Shown: one piece after another, positions 1-8,397 of the stretch
Layout: each line of letters starts with the position of its first letter
Position numbering within the stretch: the first letter of the stretch is position 1
DNA from: an uncultured Erysipelotrichaceae bacterium
GTDB lineage: Bacteria; Bacillota_I; Bacilli_A; RF39; UBA660
NCBI GenBank assembly: GCA_902793375.1
Contig: CADBDE010000007.1
Location: forward strand, 62,001 to 126,000
DNA length: 64,000 nt
Direction of reading: 5' to 3'
Program-made: the position numbers and the translations under genes
Notes under the pieces: model-generated
What the model saw: only the letters and a program-made list of their open reading frames with translations
Told to the model about the DNA's origin: nothing
Database searches by the model: none

Positions 1-812
1 ATTTTTTCAATTTCCTCTTTTGATAAGAAAGTTAATTTCTTTAAGTATTCAATAATCATTGAATCTTCTAAATTAATTAAGTACTGGTACATTTCATAAC
101 TTGATGTTTTATTCTTATCAAGCCATAAAGCATTGCCTTCAGTTTTTCCAAATTTTTTCCCAGTTGAATCAGTAACTAATGGCATTACCATACCATATGC
201 TTCTTTATCTAGTTTCTTTCTAATTAACTCAATTCCAGAAGTAATATTTCCCCATTGATCTGATCCAGCTACTTGGAGTGTTACTCCTCTATTTTCATAT
301 AAGTATAAGAAATCTAAGGCTTGTAAAATCATATATGAAAATTCAGCAAAAGTAATACCTGATTCCATTCTTGATTTTACTTTATCTTTAGCAAGCATAT
401 AATTAACATTAAAGTATTTTCCATAATCTCTTAAGAAATCAATAACATTTATATCTTTTATCCAATCCCAGTTATTTACTACTTCAAATCCAAATAAGTC
501 TTCTGCTTGTTTTTTTAATCCCTTAAAGTTATGTTCAACTTCTTCTTTTGTTATCATTGGACGTTCTGCATCTGGTTTAGGATCTCCAATTAGTCCAGTT
601 GCGCCTCCAACTAATAATATTGGATGATGCCCTGCTTTAGCAAGTCTCTTTGATATAAGAAAAGATGAATAATGTCCAATATGCATAGAGTCTGCTGTAG
701 GATCTGTTCCAATATAAAAAGTAAGTCCACCATTGTTAAGTTTTTCAATTAAATCTTGACTTGATATATCTTGTATTAATCCACGCCATTTTAATTCTTC
801 ATATAATTTCAT
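1..812 (-). CDS. tyrS: Tyrosyl-tRNA synthetase, N-terminal 270 residues (cut by window edge)
   Basis: This gene attaches tyrosine to tRNA-Tyr in the cytoplasm. Reading from ATG at 812-810, the protein opens MKLYEELKWRGL. It carries the class I HIGH motif at residues 44-47 (MHIGHY) and the second ATP-binding signature KFGKT at residues 220-224, both in TyrRS context. The frame stays open to base 1, so the C-terminal third, including the S4-like tRNA-binding domain expected in a protein of about 400 residues, lies outside the window. A GGAGG ribosome binding site sits 5 bases before the ATG. A Tyr-type T-box leader directly upstream supports both identity and start. Confidence 0.96.
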   Translation of the reverse strand, partial: MKLYEELKWRGLIQDISSQDLIEKLNNGGLTFYIGTDPTADSMHIGHYSSFLISKRLAKAGHHPILLVGGATGLIGDPKPDAERPMITKEEVEHNFKGLKKQAEDLFGFEVVNNWDWIKDINVIDFLRDYGKYFNVNYMLAKDKVKSRMESGITFAEFSYMILQALDFLYLYENRGVTLQVAGSDQWGNITSGIELIRKKLDKEAYGMVMPLVTDSTGKKFGKTEGNALWLDKNKTSSYEMYQYLINLEDSMIIEYLKKLTFLSKEEIEK

Positions 813-822
813 AATAACCTCC

Positions 823-1023
823 AAAAAAAAGATATTATAAATGTAAGAACGAGTTTACCCGTGGTACCATCTTACTTTATAACATCTTGTTATACACTTT
901 TATCTTAACGCGAGTACACGTTTTGACTCCAAATATGTATCTTCATATATTACTCTCTTAAGTATTTCCACCATTCTACTCTCTCTATAAAGATTATAAT
1001 AACTACTATTATTCTTCACCATC
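823..1023 (-). promoter_or_regulatory. T-box leader of tyrS, tyrosine specifier
   Basis: On the minus strand the leader holds the T-box antiterminator core (TGGTACCACGGGTAAACTCG, about 850-867) and an AGAGAG/GGTGGAAAT stem I region. A TAC triplet at 939-937 after GAAGA is a plausible tyrosine specifier. The terminator form pairs bases 870-887 with 829-848 and ends in eight T residues (830-823). By family knowledge, uncharged tRNA-Tyr would stabilise the antiterminator and allow tyrS transcription. The 5' limit is approximate. Confidence 0.93.
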
Positions 1024-1064
1024 AAATATATATATAGTTTACCATATATTTAAAATAAATCAAT

Positions 1065-1090
1065 AAAAAAGACTAAAATATAGTCTTTTA
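1065..1090 (-). terminator. Intrinsic terminator of the YtxH-like operon
   Basis: AAAAGACTA and TAGTCTTTT form a hairpin with a five-base loop followed by T residues on the minus strand. It overlaps the last codon of the gene ending at 1088. Confidence 0.85.
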
Positions 1091-1498
1091 CGCACCTTGT
1101 TTAGCTGCTTTTTTTTCTTCAATTCTAGAAATTACTTCTTTTGTTACAATTGATGCTTTTTCTTTTAATTCTTTAGCTGTTTTTTCAATAGCAGGAACAC
1201 CATATTCTTTAGCATATTTAATCAATTCTTCACATTTTTCTTTTAATAATGCTCCTTTTTGTTTAGCTATTTCTAAAACTTTTTCTTTATCTAATTCAGA
1301 AATACTTTTTTTAATTTCAGCAATCTTATTAGATAATGCATCTTTTACATCTTGTATATCAATATCTTTTATTTTATTAATTATTTCATCAAATAATTCT
1401 TTCAAATCTTCTCTTGTTTCGCTTCCTTTTTTTGGTGCAAATAAAACTCCTAGTGTTGCTCCAACTGCAACACCAGCAATAAACTTTCCTTTACCCAT
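1088..1498 (-). CDS. YtxH-like envelope/stress protein
   Basis: This 136-residue protein starts MGKGKFIAGVAVGATLGVLF, a glycine-rich hydrophobic segment ending in APKKGSETRE. That is the hallmark of the YtxH family of general-stress envelope proteins. Residues 35-136 are a highly charged helical, probably coiled-coil tail rich in Lys and Glu. The ATG overlaps the stop of the upstream 101-residue gene by one base (TAATG), so the two are translationally coupled. Pairing of a YtxH gene with a DUF948/YtxG-like gene is common in Firmicutes. The biochemical role of the family is not established. Confidence 0.85.
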   Translation of the reverse strand: MGKGKFIAGVAVGATLGVLFAPKKGSETREDLKELFDEIINKIKDIDIQDVKDALSNKIAEIKKSISELDKEKVLEIAKQKGALLKEKCEELIKYAKEYGVPAIEKTAKELKEKASIVTKEVISRIEEKKAAKQGA

Positions 1499-1803
1499 TA
1501 TTCATCTTCCTCCTCTTTTATAGTTTCCTTTTTCTTCTTCTTTTTTCCTTTAACTAACTTATTAACAACACCTGCAACAAATCCAGTTACTTTGTTATTT
1601 GCTGTTGATAAAGTATCACCAAGTTTTTCTATAGCATCAAATAAACCATTTAATTTTTGTGATTTACCTTCAACATCATCAAGTAAAATATTTACTTTAT
1701 CTATTGTTGAAATTAATTTTACTATAAGTATTATTATTACTATTAATAATACAGCACCTAGAAAATACAATACAATTGGCAGTATATCATTTAATACATC
1801 CAT
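1498..1803 (-). CDS. Small single-pass membrane protein, DUF948/YtxG-like
   Basis: The 101-residue protein has one strong membrane segment (about residues 7-29, ILPIVLYFLGAVLLIVIIIL). It is followed by an amphipathic region resembling DUF948 proteins (KVNILLDDVEGKSQKLNGLF) and a lysine-run then acidic tail. AAAAGGAGT lies 7 bases before the ATG. It lies between the acidic 329-residue gene and the YtxH-like gene in one operon. The DUF948 assignment rests on topology, size and the usual pairing with YtxH, so it is moderate; the function is unknown. Confidence 0.7.
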   Translation of the reverse strand: MDVLNDILPIVLYFLGAVLLIVIIILIVKLISTIDKVNILLDDVEGKSQKLNGLFDAIEKLGDTLSTANNKVTGFVAGVVNKLVKGKKKKKKETIKEEEDE

Positions 1804-1806
1804 ATA

Positions 1807-2796
1807 TTACTCCTTTTCTTCATCTTCATACATTGCATCGATTAAGTCAAACAAATTCTTGTCATCTTCTTTTTCTTCACCTTTTAATTTCTCAACTCTT
1901 GATGCTTTTGGTTTTTCTTCAATTACCTCTTTTGGTTCTTCTTTTTCAACCTTGTAATCTACATTATATTCTAACCCTAAATCATTAAAATATTCTTCTG
2001 CATCTCCAACAGTAACAGTCTTAACAGTTGGTTCTTCGTCATTTAAGTCATATAATAAATCTTCTTTTTCTTTTGGTTTGTCATCTTCAATATCAATTAT
2101 ATCTTCATCAATTGATGCAGATATCTCACTTGCAAGATCACCATATGCTTTTTCTCTTACCATATCAAGTTCATCTTTTTGTTGTACAAGTTCAACTTGT
2201 CTTAATTCACTTTTTGTTACAATTTGTTCTTTTTTATAATTCTTATTTAAAATACCATATATTGGAGAAATTATTGGAGAAGGTGTAAATCCTGATGATT
2301 TTTCCTCACTCTTTTCTTTTCCCTCATATAATTTATGATATGATTCTCTTGATTCCTCTTTATAAACCCTTTCACGAATAGGTTCGTTATAAGATTCTTC
2401 ATAAGATTTTTCTTTTTCAACGAATCTTTCGACTGGAGGTTCATCACTTACCACTTCAGGAATTGGTTCTGGTTCTATTTCCACTTCAGGTTCAATTTCT
2501 GGTTCTGTTTTTTCTTTAATAGGTCCAAAAATCTCTATTGTTTTTTCAACTTCAAAATCCTTATCATCAAATCCCATAGGAAACTTAAAATCTTTTTCTT
2601 CTTTTATTTCTTCTTTATTATTATCTAATTCAAGTCTATTTGATGATTTTTCTTCTTTAGTCTCTTCTTTTTTCTTTGTTTCTGCTACATCAATCTTCTT
2701 TGCAACAGGAACTCTTTCTTTAAATTCTTGAGTTTCATCAACTTCAACTTCTTCTTCTTCGAAAAATACATTTTTTAACTTATCAAATATTCCCAT
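1807..2796 (-). CDS. Acidic low-complexity cytoplasmic protein of unknown function
   Basis: No family was recognised with confidence. The 329 residues are dominated by Glu, Lys and Asp with a Pro/Glu-rich stretch (about 105-125, EPEVEIEPEPIPEV). There is no signal peptide or membrane segment. The N-terminus MGIFDKLKNVFFEEEE recalls the amphipathic starts of SepF-like membrane-tethered cell-division proteins. That similarity is weak, and no SepF core domain is visible. A short ordered-looking segment occurs near residues 255-280 (VGDAEEYFNDLGLEYNVDYK). AGGAGG precedes the ATG. It is the first gene of the operon with the DUF948-like and YtxH-like proteins and may be a disordered adaptor of that envelope system. 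Confidence 0.75.
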   Translation of the reverse strand: MGIFDKLKNVFFEEEEVEVDETQEFKERVPVAKKIDVAETKKKEETKEEKSSNRLELDNNKEEIKEEKDFKFPMGFDDKDFEVEKTIEIFGPIKEKTEPEIEPEVEIEPEPIPEVVSDEPPVERFVEKEKSYEESYNEPIRERVYKEESRESYHKLYEGKEKSEEKSSGFTPSPIISPIYGILNKNYKKEQIVTKSELRQVELVQQKDELDMVREKAYGDLASEISASIDEDIIDIEDDKPKEKEDLLYDLNDEEPTVKTVTVGDAEEYFNDLGLEYNVDYKVEKEEPKEVIEEKPKASRVEKLKGEEKEDDKNLFDLIDAMYEDEEKE

Positions 2797-2807
2797 ATAT
2801 GTACCTC

Positions 2808-3470
2808 CTATTCATCTAATGAACCTAAGATATCTTCATCTTTTATAACATCTTCTTTATCATATGCATCATATTCTTCAATATAATCTAAGAAATTTCC
2901 TTCTTCTCTTTTTGATTCAAAGAAATTATAAACTTCTTCTTCATATGATAATGTTTTTTCACCTATCAATGTATCCAAAATAACATCATTGTATTTAATA
3001 GATGCTAAAATTTTCAACGAGTTCTTTAAGGCATATTCTAAATTTTCTTTTTTAACATATGTTTCTATTTTTGAATAATTGTAAACCATTTCTATATAAT
3101 ATAAATCATTTTTTGGTTTACTTACTTTTACATATCCTTTTATATCATTATATGATAATTCTTTTGAAAAGTATAGGTCGTCTTCAAAAGTAGTTTCTAT
3201 ATCTTTCTTATGAAAATAAGACACTATATCTACATATAAATAATAATAGTCACCATTTGATAACAACATATAATTATTACCTTTTTTATTTTGAAGCATA
3301 AATCCTCTAGGAATATAATACTTATACCCTTTAAAATTATTATTTGATCCTTGTACTTTTAATTCTAAAGATTCATCTATTATATTCTCTATATCTTTAT
3401 CTGTAATGTTTTTTACATCACAGCCAGTAAACAAAATAACTAAGGCTAATACTAAAAATAATTTCTTCAT
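2808..3470 (-). CDS. Predicted lipoprotein of unknown function
   Basis: The 220-residue product begins MKKLFLVLALVILFTGCDVK, a type II signal peptide with lipobox FTGC and modified Cys17. The rest is soluble, with many aromatic residues and a YKYYIPRGFML segment near residue 50. An acidic tail follows (DEDILGSLDE). No named domain was recognised. It sits 11 bases upstream of the acidic 329-residue gene, on the same strand, and probably belongs to the same envelope operon. The ribosome binding site is modest (GGGTGT), but the signal peptide fixes the start. Confidence 0.8.
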   Translation of the reverse strand: MKKLFLVLALVILFTGCDVKNITDKDIENIIDESLELKVQGSNNNFKGYKYYIPRGFMLQNKKGNNYMLLSNGDYYYLYVDIVSYFHKKDIETTFEDDLYFSKELSYNDIKGYVKVSKPKNDLYYIEMVYNYSKIETYVKKENLEYALKNSLKILASIKYNDVILDTLIGEKTLSYEEEVYNFFESKREEGNFLDYIEEYDAYDKEDVIKDEDILGSLDE

Positions 3471-3538
3471 ATTACACCCACTCTAATTTAATTATACCAA
3501 ACTAATTACTTATATAATATCATTTTAACACTTTTTTT

Positions 3539-4183
3539 TCAAAATAGGCAATTTTTAGCATCTAAATAGTTTATTTTTATGCCTTTTTGTGTAAACTTCT
3601 TTTCATATTCTGTCATAATATTGTCAATTACATCACTATTATGTAAATCAAATGACACTTTTTCAAAATAATAACCATGTTTGCTTAATGTTTCTAAAGA
3701 ATATTCAAACAAGTTATTATTATCTGTTTTCATGACTATCTCTTTATCATTTTTAAAAATATTATCATATCTATTTAAAAAAGTTTCACTTGTCAGTCTT
3801 CTTTCACTATGCCTTTTCTTTGGCCAAGGATCAGAGAAATTTAAATAGACTATGTCAACTTCTTTTTTAAATACTTCATCTATTTCTTTAGCATCCATTC
3901 TTAATAATCTAAGATTTTTTGGTAATTCTTCTTCTGCTTCAATCTTTTGAATAGCTCTTGCTATAATACTATCATATTTCTCTATTCCAATAAAATTAAT
4001 ATTAGGATACATTAAAGCTTTACCAAGAATAAAATCACCCTTTCCCATTCCTATTTCTATATGAATTGGATTATTGTTACCAAATACTTTATTCCACTTA
4101 CCTAAATAATCTTTATTATTAAGTATTAATAATTTAGAATTATTCATAATATCTGATTTGTTTTTAACATTTCTAAGACGCAT
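3539..4183 (-). CDS. trmB: tRNA (guanine-N7)-methyltransferase
   Basis: The 214-residue protein forms m7G46 in tRNA using S-adenosylmethionine. Evidence is the SAM-binding segment HIEIGMGKGDFI, the NFIGIEKYDSIIARA segment and the TrmB signature LNFSDPWPKKRHSERRL, with TEYEKKFTQKG near the end. The length matches the family. The ATG at 4183 (MRLRNVKNK) was chosen because GGTGAT lies just upstream. A longer reading from 4213 has no ribosome binding site and adds a hydrophobic leader foreign to the family. Confidence 0.95.
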   Translation of the reverse strand: MRLRNVKNKSDIMNNSKLLILNNKDYLGKWNKVFGNNNPIHIEIGMGKGDFILGKALMYPNINFIGIEKYDSIIARAIQKIEAEEELPKNLRLLRMDAKEIDEVFKKEVDIVYLNFSDPWPKKRHSERRLTSETFLNRYDNIFKNDKEIVMKTDNNNLFEYSLETLSKHGYYFEKVSFDLHNSDVIDNIMTEYEKKFTQKGIKINYLDAKNCLF

Positions 4184-4252
4184 ATAAATCACCAAAAATA
4201 GTATAACACACATTTATTATTATGCATATAATATTACGAATAAGGAGGATTT

Positions 4253-4438
4253 ATGAATAATCAAATGCCATATGGTTTTTACCCACCATTTAATTATGAA
4301 CAAGGAGAAATAAAACAAATAAGTGATAGATTAAATAATTTAGAAAGAAAAATAAATAAACTAGAAAAGAAAATAGAAATAATGGAAAACAATAACAGTT
4401 TTAGACCTTTTCCTAACTATCCAGTTAATATGCAATAA
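4253..4438 (+). CDS. Small coiled-coil protein of unknown function
   Basis: This 61-residue plus-strand gene has an excellent AGGAGG site 6 bases before the ATG and a terminator right after its stop, so it is very likely expressed. The protein has an aromatic/proline head (MPYGFYPPFNYE), a 30-residue heptad helix (ISDRLNNLERKINKLEKKIE) and a tail FRPFPNYPVNMQ. This suggests a short oligomerising coiled coil flanked by sticky ends, a layout reminiscent of small spore-coat or surface-assembly proteins. No family was identified, and the coat idea is speculation from composition. Confidence 0.8.
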   Translation: MNNQMPYGFYPPFNYEQGEIKQISDRLNNLERKINKLEKKIEIMENNNSFRPFPNYPVNMQ

Positions 4439-4463
4439 AAAAACTTTCATAACGAAAGTTTTT
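4437..4463. terminator. Bidirectional terminator between convergent genes
   Basis: AAAAACTTTC and GAAAGTTTTT pair around a five-base loop. The stem is flanked by A and T runs, so it can serve both the plus-strand coiled-coil gene and the minus-strand glycosyltransferase. Confidence 0.85.
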
Positions 4464-4464
4464 A

Positions 4465-6471
4465 TTATTTCTTTTTCTTTTTTTCAGTTGTTAATTCTTT
4501 ATCTCCATAATAGATTATTAATCCATTTAGTCTAAATGAATTACTATCCATTTTAAAAGTAGTTAGTTTTTTGTTTATAAATGCTTCGTTTCTCTTTTGT
4601 ATGAATTCTTTGTTTTCTTTTTTTAATCCATTAACCATTTCTATATAATACTTATTATTGAATATTTCTACTATTACATCATATAGATCATTATACATGT
4701 GTTTAATAATTTCATCTTTTTCTTTTTTACTAGCATCATACAGTAAGTTAAAGATAAATTCTTCTATTCTCCAAGAAATTGTATAATACTTAAACTTATC
4801 TAAATCAATAGTACAATTTGATTTATACTTATTTAATCTTTTATTGAATTCTTTTAAGACATTAATCATACTAAATCCTACAGGACTTCTCATAATAGAA
4901 CTACTTCTAGCATAGTACTCATAATATGGTTTATTAACATATTTAATAGTCTTAGCTATCATAAGAACAAAAGGATTAGTACTTAAGTCTTCAAATTTAT
5001 CTTCTAAATAATTAATATCCAATTTATCAAATAATTCTTTTTTAAATACTTTATTACAAGTAGAAGGCATTATTGAAGAATACATAATTGCTTCATATTT
5101 TGAAATATTGTCAAAAATAGAGCTTTCTATTGCAGGTGTATGATATTTAGAATTATCTATTTTTATTAACCAATCACAAATAAATACATCAACATTTTTA
5201 TTAATTGCTTTTAATACTTCTTTAAAAAATTCTTTATTAACTGTATCATCAGAATCAATTGAAGCGATATACTTTCCTCTTACATTTTTCAATGCAACAT
5301 TTCTAACTTGTCCTAATCCACCATTATCCTGTTTTATATAAACAATTAAATCACTATATTTTTCTTTATATGAATTAATTATACTTTCAGAATTATCTGT
5401 AGAACCATCATTTATAATTAATATTTCACACTTATTTTTTATTCTATTTGGAATAGATTTAATAATTGATTTCAAACAACTATCCAAATATTGTTCAACA
5501 TTATATACAGGAACCACTATAGATAATAATTTTTCATATTCTTTTTCTTTTTCTTCAACTATTTTATAGTCTAGAAAATCTTCCATCTCTTTTTTTACTT
5601 TACTAGAATAATCTTTTCTAAAGTTTTCATATTCTTTTAATATTTGATTTCTATTTTTACTAACTAATTCAATTTTTTGACTAATCTCATCGATACTATC
5701 ATCACTTTCAACAACTAAAAACTTATCTAGATTAGATCCTTTTAATAACTCATTATTTCCAATAATACATGGTACTCCAAGATCCATACTTCTAAAGAAT
5801 ACTGTGTTATCACTATCAGTAAAATTAATATATAAATTAACTAAATTACCTTTAACATTGTTTTTTGACTTTACATGTTTAATATTAAACAGTTTTAAAA
5901 AATCTTTAGTAGTTTTATTAACACTAGTTAATACTGCCTTATAATTGTTAAAGCTTAATGCAGATAATTCGTTGTAAAAACTATGCATTGAATTATTTTC
6001 ATTATTCAAGATTCCAATTTTCTTTTTATCATACTCAGTTTGTTTTTCTTCTTTAATATCTAAAGATACATGAAAACATTTTATTTTATTTTTAAACGCA
6101 TTGTATAAATTAATATCTAAAAAGCCAATTTTCTCAATTGAAAAATCTTTTAATAAATTCATACATGAATTAAATAATAAATAATTATTTTCTGAAGATA
6201 AAGATCCTAAACTTTTAGTAAAAATAACCTTGTATTTTTTTTCTTCATTATAGTATTTAATTATATCCATATATTGTGATAAGAAATCTACAAAAATTAT
6301 TTGTTTATAATTACCATTATTTATAATATCAATATGTTTTTTTAAACTGTATCTATCATCTAAAACATACACATTATTAAATGTATGTTCAAAAGATTCT
6401 TTTAAATTAGTTTCTATCCATGGTAGTATTACTATATATTCATTATTGTATATCAATTCTTTGTCTATCAT
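4465..6471 (-). CDS. Two-part glycosyltransferase with C-terminal GT2 domain
   Basis: The 668-residue protein has a C-terminal family-2 glycosyltransferase domain from about residue 315. It shows LLSIVVPVYNVEQYL, the nucleotide-binding LIINDGSTDNS and a DXD-type SIDSDDTV metal site, followed by a helical C-terminal region. Residues 1-310 resemble a Rossmann-type (GT-B-like) region with no clear motif, possibly a second transferase half or a scaffold. It ends in a lysine run. The ribosome binding site (GGTGGG) overlaps the stop of the upstream GT32-type gene, 8 bases away, so the pair forms one operon. It probably adds sugars to a surface polymer; the acceptor is unknown. Confidence 0.88.
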   Translation of the reverse strand: MIDKELIYNNEYIVILPWIETNLKESFEHTFNNVYVLDDRYSLKKHIDIINNGNYKQIIFVDFLSQYMDIIKYYNEEKKYKVIFTKSLGSLSSENNYLLFNSCMNLLKDFSIEKIGFLDINLYNAFKNKIKCFHVSLDIKEEKQTEYDKKKIGILNNENNSMHSFYNELSALSFNNYKAVLTSVNKTTKDFLKLFNIKHVKSKNNVKGNLVNLYINFTDSDNTVFFRSMDLGVPCIIGNNELLKGSNLDKFLVVESDDSIDEISQKIELVSKNRNQILKEYENFRKDYSSKVKKEMEDFLDYKIVEEKEKEYEKLLSIVVPVYNVEQYLDSCLKSIIKSIPNRIKNKCEILIINDGSTDNSESIINSYKEKYSDLIVYIKQDNGGLGQVRNVALKNVRGKYIASIDSDDTVNKEFFKEVLKAINKNVDVFICDWLIKIDNSKYHTPAIESSIFDNISKYEAIMYSSIMPSTCNKVFKKELFDKLDINYLEDKFEDLSTNPFVLMIAKTIKYVNKPYYEYYARSSSIMRSPVGFSMINVLKEFNKRLNKYKSNCTIDLDKFKYYTISWRIEEFIFNLLYDASKKEKDEIIKHMYNDLYDVIVEIFNNKYYIEMVNGLKKENKEFIQKRNEAFINKKLTTFKMDSNSFRLNGLIIYYGDKELTTEKKKKK

Positions 6472-6478
6472 AACCCAC

Positions 6479-8299
6479 CTACTTTGCTAAAAATTTAACA
6501 ACTTTATCATTAGCTGATTTATTATTATTTTGGCTGACTTTTTTGTACATATCAATTATTTTATTTTTATTATTTATAGCATTTACAGTCTTATCTTTTA
6601 TTTCTAGAATATCAGATTCATTTTTTACCACAACATAATCTTCAATCTTATCATTTTTAAAGTAATGATGATTATTGCCACTTATACATACAGTTCCTAC
6701 TTCCATACTTTCTAAAGGAAGCATTGGAGCACATTCAGAATAAGTTACATATAGATTAACATCATTATTCTTCATTCTTTTTAGTAATTCATCTCTTGGA
6801 ATAGATTTATCTAATCCTTCAATTTTAACTCCTAAAAGATTAGCAAAATCAATTGCTTTTTGATTTAAAGGAACCATATCTATTACAGCATTATCAATTA
6901 AAGATGCTGCTGCTATTTGAGAAAACATATTCTTTCTCCAATCATCACATTTAGCAGCATATATTCCTATTTTTACTGCTTTCTTATTTTTTTCTTTAAG
7001 TATATCTGTTTTTATTTTTTTATCTATGGACACTTTATTTGTTAAGAACATACTATTAAACTTTTGAGCTTCATAAAAGTTTTCTAGACTTTCTTTACAC
7101 GTTGCCATTAAGTCTATATATCTTTTTTTGTGCAGTTTAATTATCTCTTTATTTCTCTCCCATCCATATGTATCTAATACTTGAGAATGACTTCCATGCC
7201 AGAATGTTTTTATTTGCATTTTCTTATTATTCTTTTTTAAATACTTAACAAGATCCTTCCATCCTACTGCAAAAGAACTAAATATTACTTGTTTAATATT
7301 TGTTGATAAAATTGCATCTCCAATTTTCTTAACATCTTTTTTTGATAAAAGTTCTCCTGAATCAACTAAATTATAAAACAACTCTTTAGTTGCACTTGTT
7401 GGCCCAAACCATTCTTTATTATAAAATACTATATATTTATTATTTTTATTTTTGTTTATTAATTCAATTGTTTCATTTATTCTATTTACATATTTTTCTG
7501 ATTTTCTATTTTTTTTCTTTTGCTTTTTATTTTTATAAAGTATTACAGGAAACAACACTGCTTTAACTGTTTTTTTAACATAATGTTTAGTCTTTCTATA
7601 TCCATTTAAAACCGCAATAGTTTTTCTCTTACCTATTTTTCTAACCATAGAATTTTCTATTCTATCTTTTCTTGGAACCCAGCTTGCATCATAATAATGA
7701 ATCATACAAGTATTGTCTGTAAATACATTATTTTCTCTATTATATGAATACGGATAAAAATACTCTCTTGGATAAATATAAATATTGCCATTTAATACTT
7801 GAAGTTTATTAGCATTCTTTTTTAATCCATATTGTGATAATACTTCACTTATAAGTTTAGGAATACTATTTTCACTCATTTTATCTTCTTCAAACTTATC
7901 AAAGCTTTGATATTTCTCTATTAATTTATTTGGAATTAGTGCATTAGGATTCTTTTCATACCATACTCCAACAGCCACATATCCAGTATCCTCAACTCCA
8001 ATAAATGTATCGTGTTCAAATAACTTGGAAATATCTTTAATTATTTCCATATCGGTATCAAAATATATTCCACCCATTTCTTTTAAAGCTTTACATCTAA
8101 AATAATCAGCAACAAAAGCCCATTTTTTTTCTTTATAAGCACCTTCAACAAAAGGGCACTCTTTTAAATCAACATTTTCTTCTGACCATTTTACTATTTC
8201 GTAATCTGGTAAGTATTTTTTCCAGCTTTTAATACATTTTTTTGCTAACTTAGGAAGTGGCTTGTTACCAAACCAACAATAATGAATATACTTCTTCAT
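6479..8299 (-). CDS. Glycosyltransferase with N-terminal GT32 (DXD) domain and C-terminal GT-B-like domain
   Basis: The 606-residue protein starts MKKYIHYCWFGNKPLPKLAK, typical of the Gly_transf_sug/GT32 family of capsular and mannosyl-type transferases. FVADYFRCKALKEMGGIYFD followed by TDMEI supplies the DXD metal site near residue 95. After about residue 270 a second domain begins (YIVFYNKEWFGPTSATKEL), with a GT4-like C-terminal region (VNLYVTYSECAPMLPLESM). The ATG at 8299 was chosen because GGGGGA lies 4 bases upstream; an in-frame ATG at 8311 has no such site. A consensus-like promoter lies directly upstream, making this the first gene of a two-gene operon. Confidence 0.88.
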   Translation of the reverse strand: MKKYIHYCWFGNKPLPKLAKKCIKSWKKYLPDYEIVKWSEENVDLKECPFVEGAYKEKKWAFVADYFRCKALKEMGGIYFDTDMEIIKDISKLFEHDTFIGVEDTGYVAVGVWYEKNPNALIPNKLIEKYQSFDKFEEDKMSENSIPKLISEVLSQYGLKKNANKLQVLNGNIYIYPREYFYPYSYNRENNVFTDNTCMIHYYDASWVPRKDRIENSMVRKIGKRKTIAVLNGYRKTKHYVKKTVKAVLFPVILYKNKKQKKKNRKSEKYVNRINETIELINKNKNNKYIVFYNKEWFGPTSATKELFYNLVDSGELLSKKDVKKIGDAILSTNIKQVIFSSFAVGWKDLVKYLKKNNKKMQIKTFWHGSHSQVLDTYGWERNKEIIKLHKKRYIDLMATCKESLENFYEAQKFNSMFLTNKVSIDKKIKTDILKEKNKKAVKIGIYAAKCDDWRKNMFSQIAAASLIDNAVIDMVPLNQKAIDFANLLGVKIEGLDKSIPRDELLKRMKNNDVNLYVTYSECAPMLPLESMEVGTVCISGNNHHYFKNDKIEDYVVVKNESDILEIKDKTVNAINNKNKIIDMYKKVSQNNNKSANDKVVKFLAK

Positions 8300-8333
8300 A
8301 AAGTCCCCCATTTCTAACTTATTTCATAGTTAA

Positions 8334-8362
8334 ATTATAACAAAATCAATATACTATTGCAA
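8334..8362 (-). promoter_or_regulatory. Predicted sigma-A promoter of the GT32/GT2 operon
   Basis: TTGCAA (8362-8357), a 17-base spacer and TATAAT (8339-8334) lie about 35 bases before the ATG at 8299. Confidence 0.8.
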
Positions 8363-8369
8363 TAAATAA

Positions 8370-8397
8370 AAAGAACCATATAATGATTCTTTTATTC
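8370..8397 (-). terminator. Intrinsic terminator of the ABC exporter gene
   Basis: AAAAGAATCAT and ATGGTTCTTTT form a stem with a T-rich tail on the minus strand, overlapping the stop at 8392. Confidence 0.8.

Noticed and set aside
1592-2288. Plus-strand open frames opposite the acidic protein and DUF948-like genes
   Set aside because: They are Ser/Phe- or Leu/His-rich shadows of Glu/Lys-rich coding on the other strand, with no start signals.
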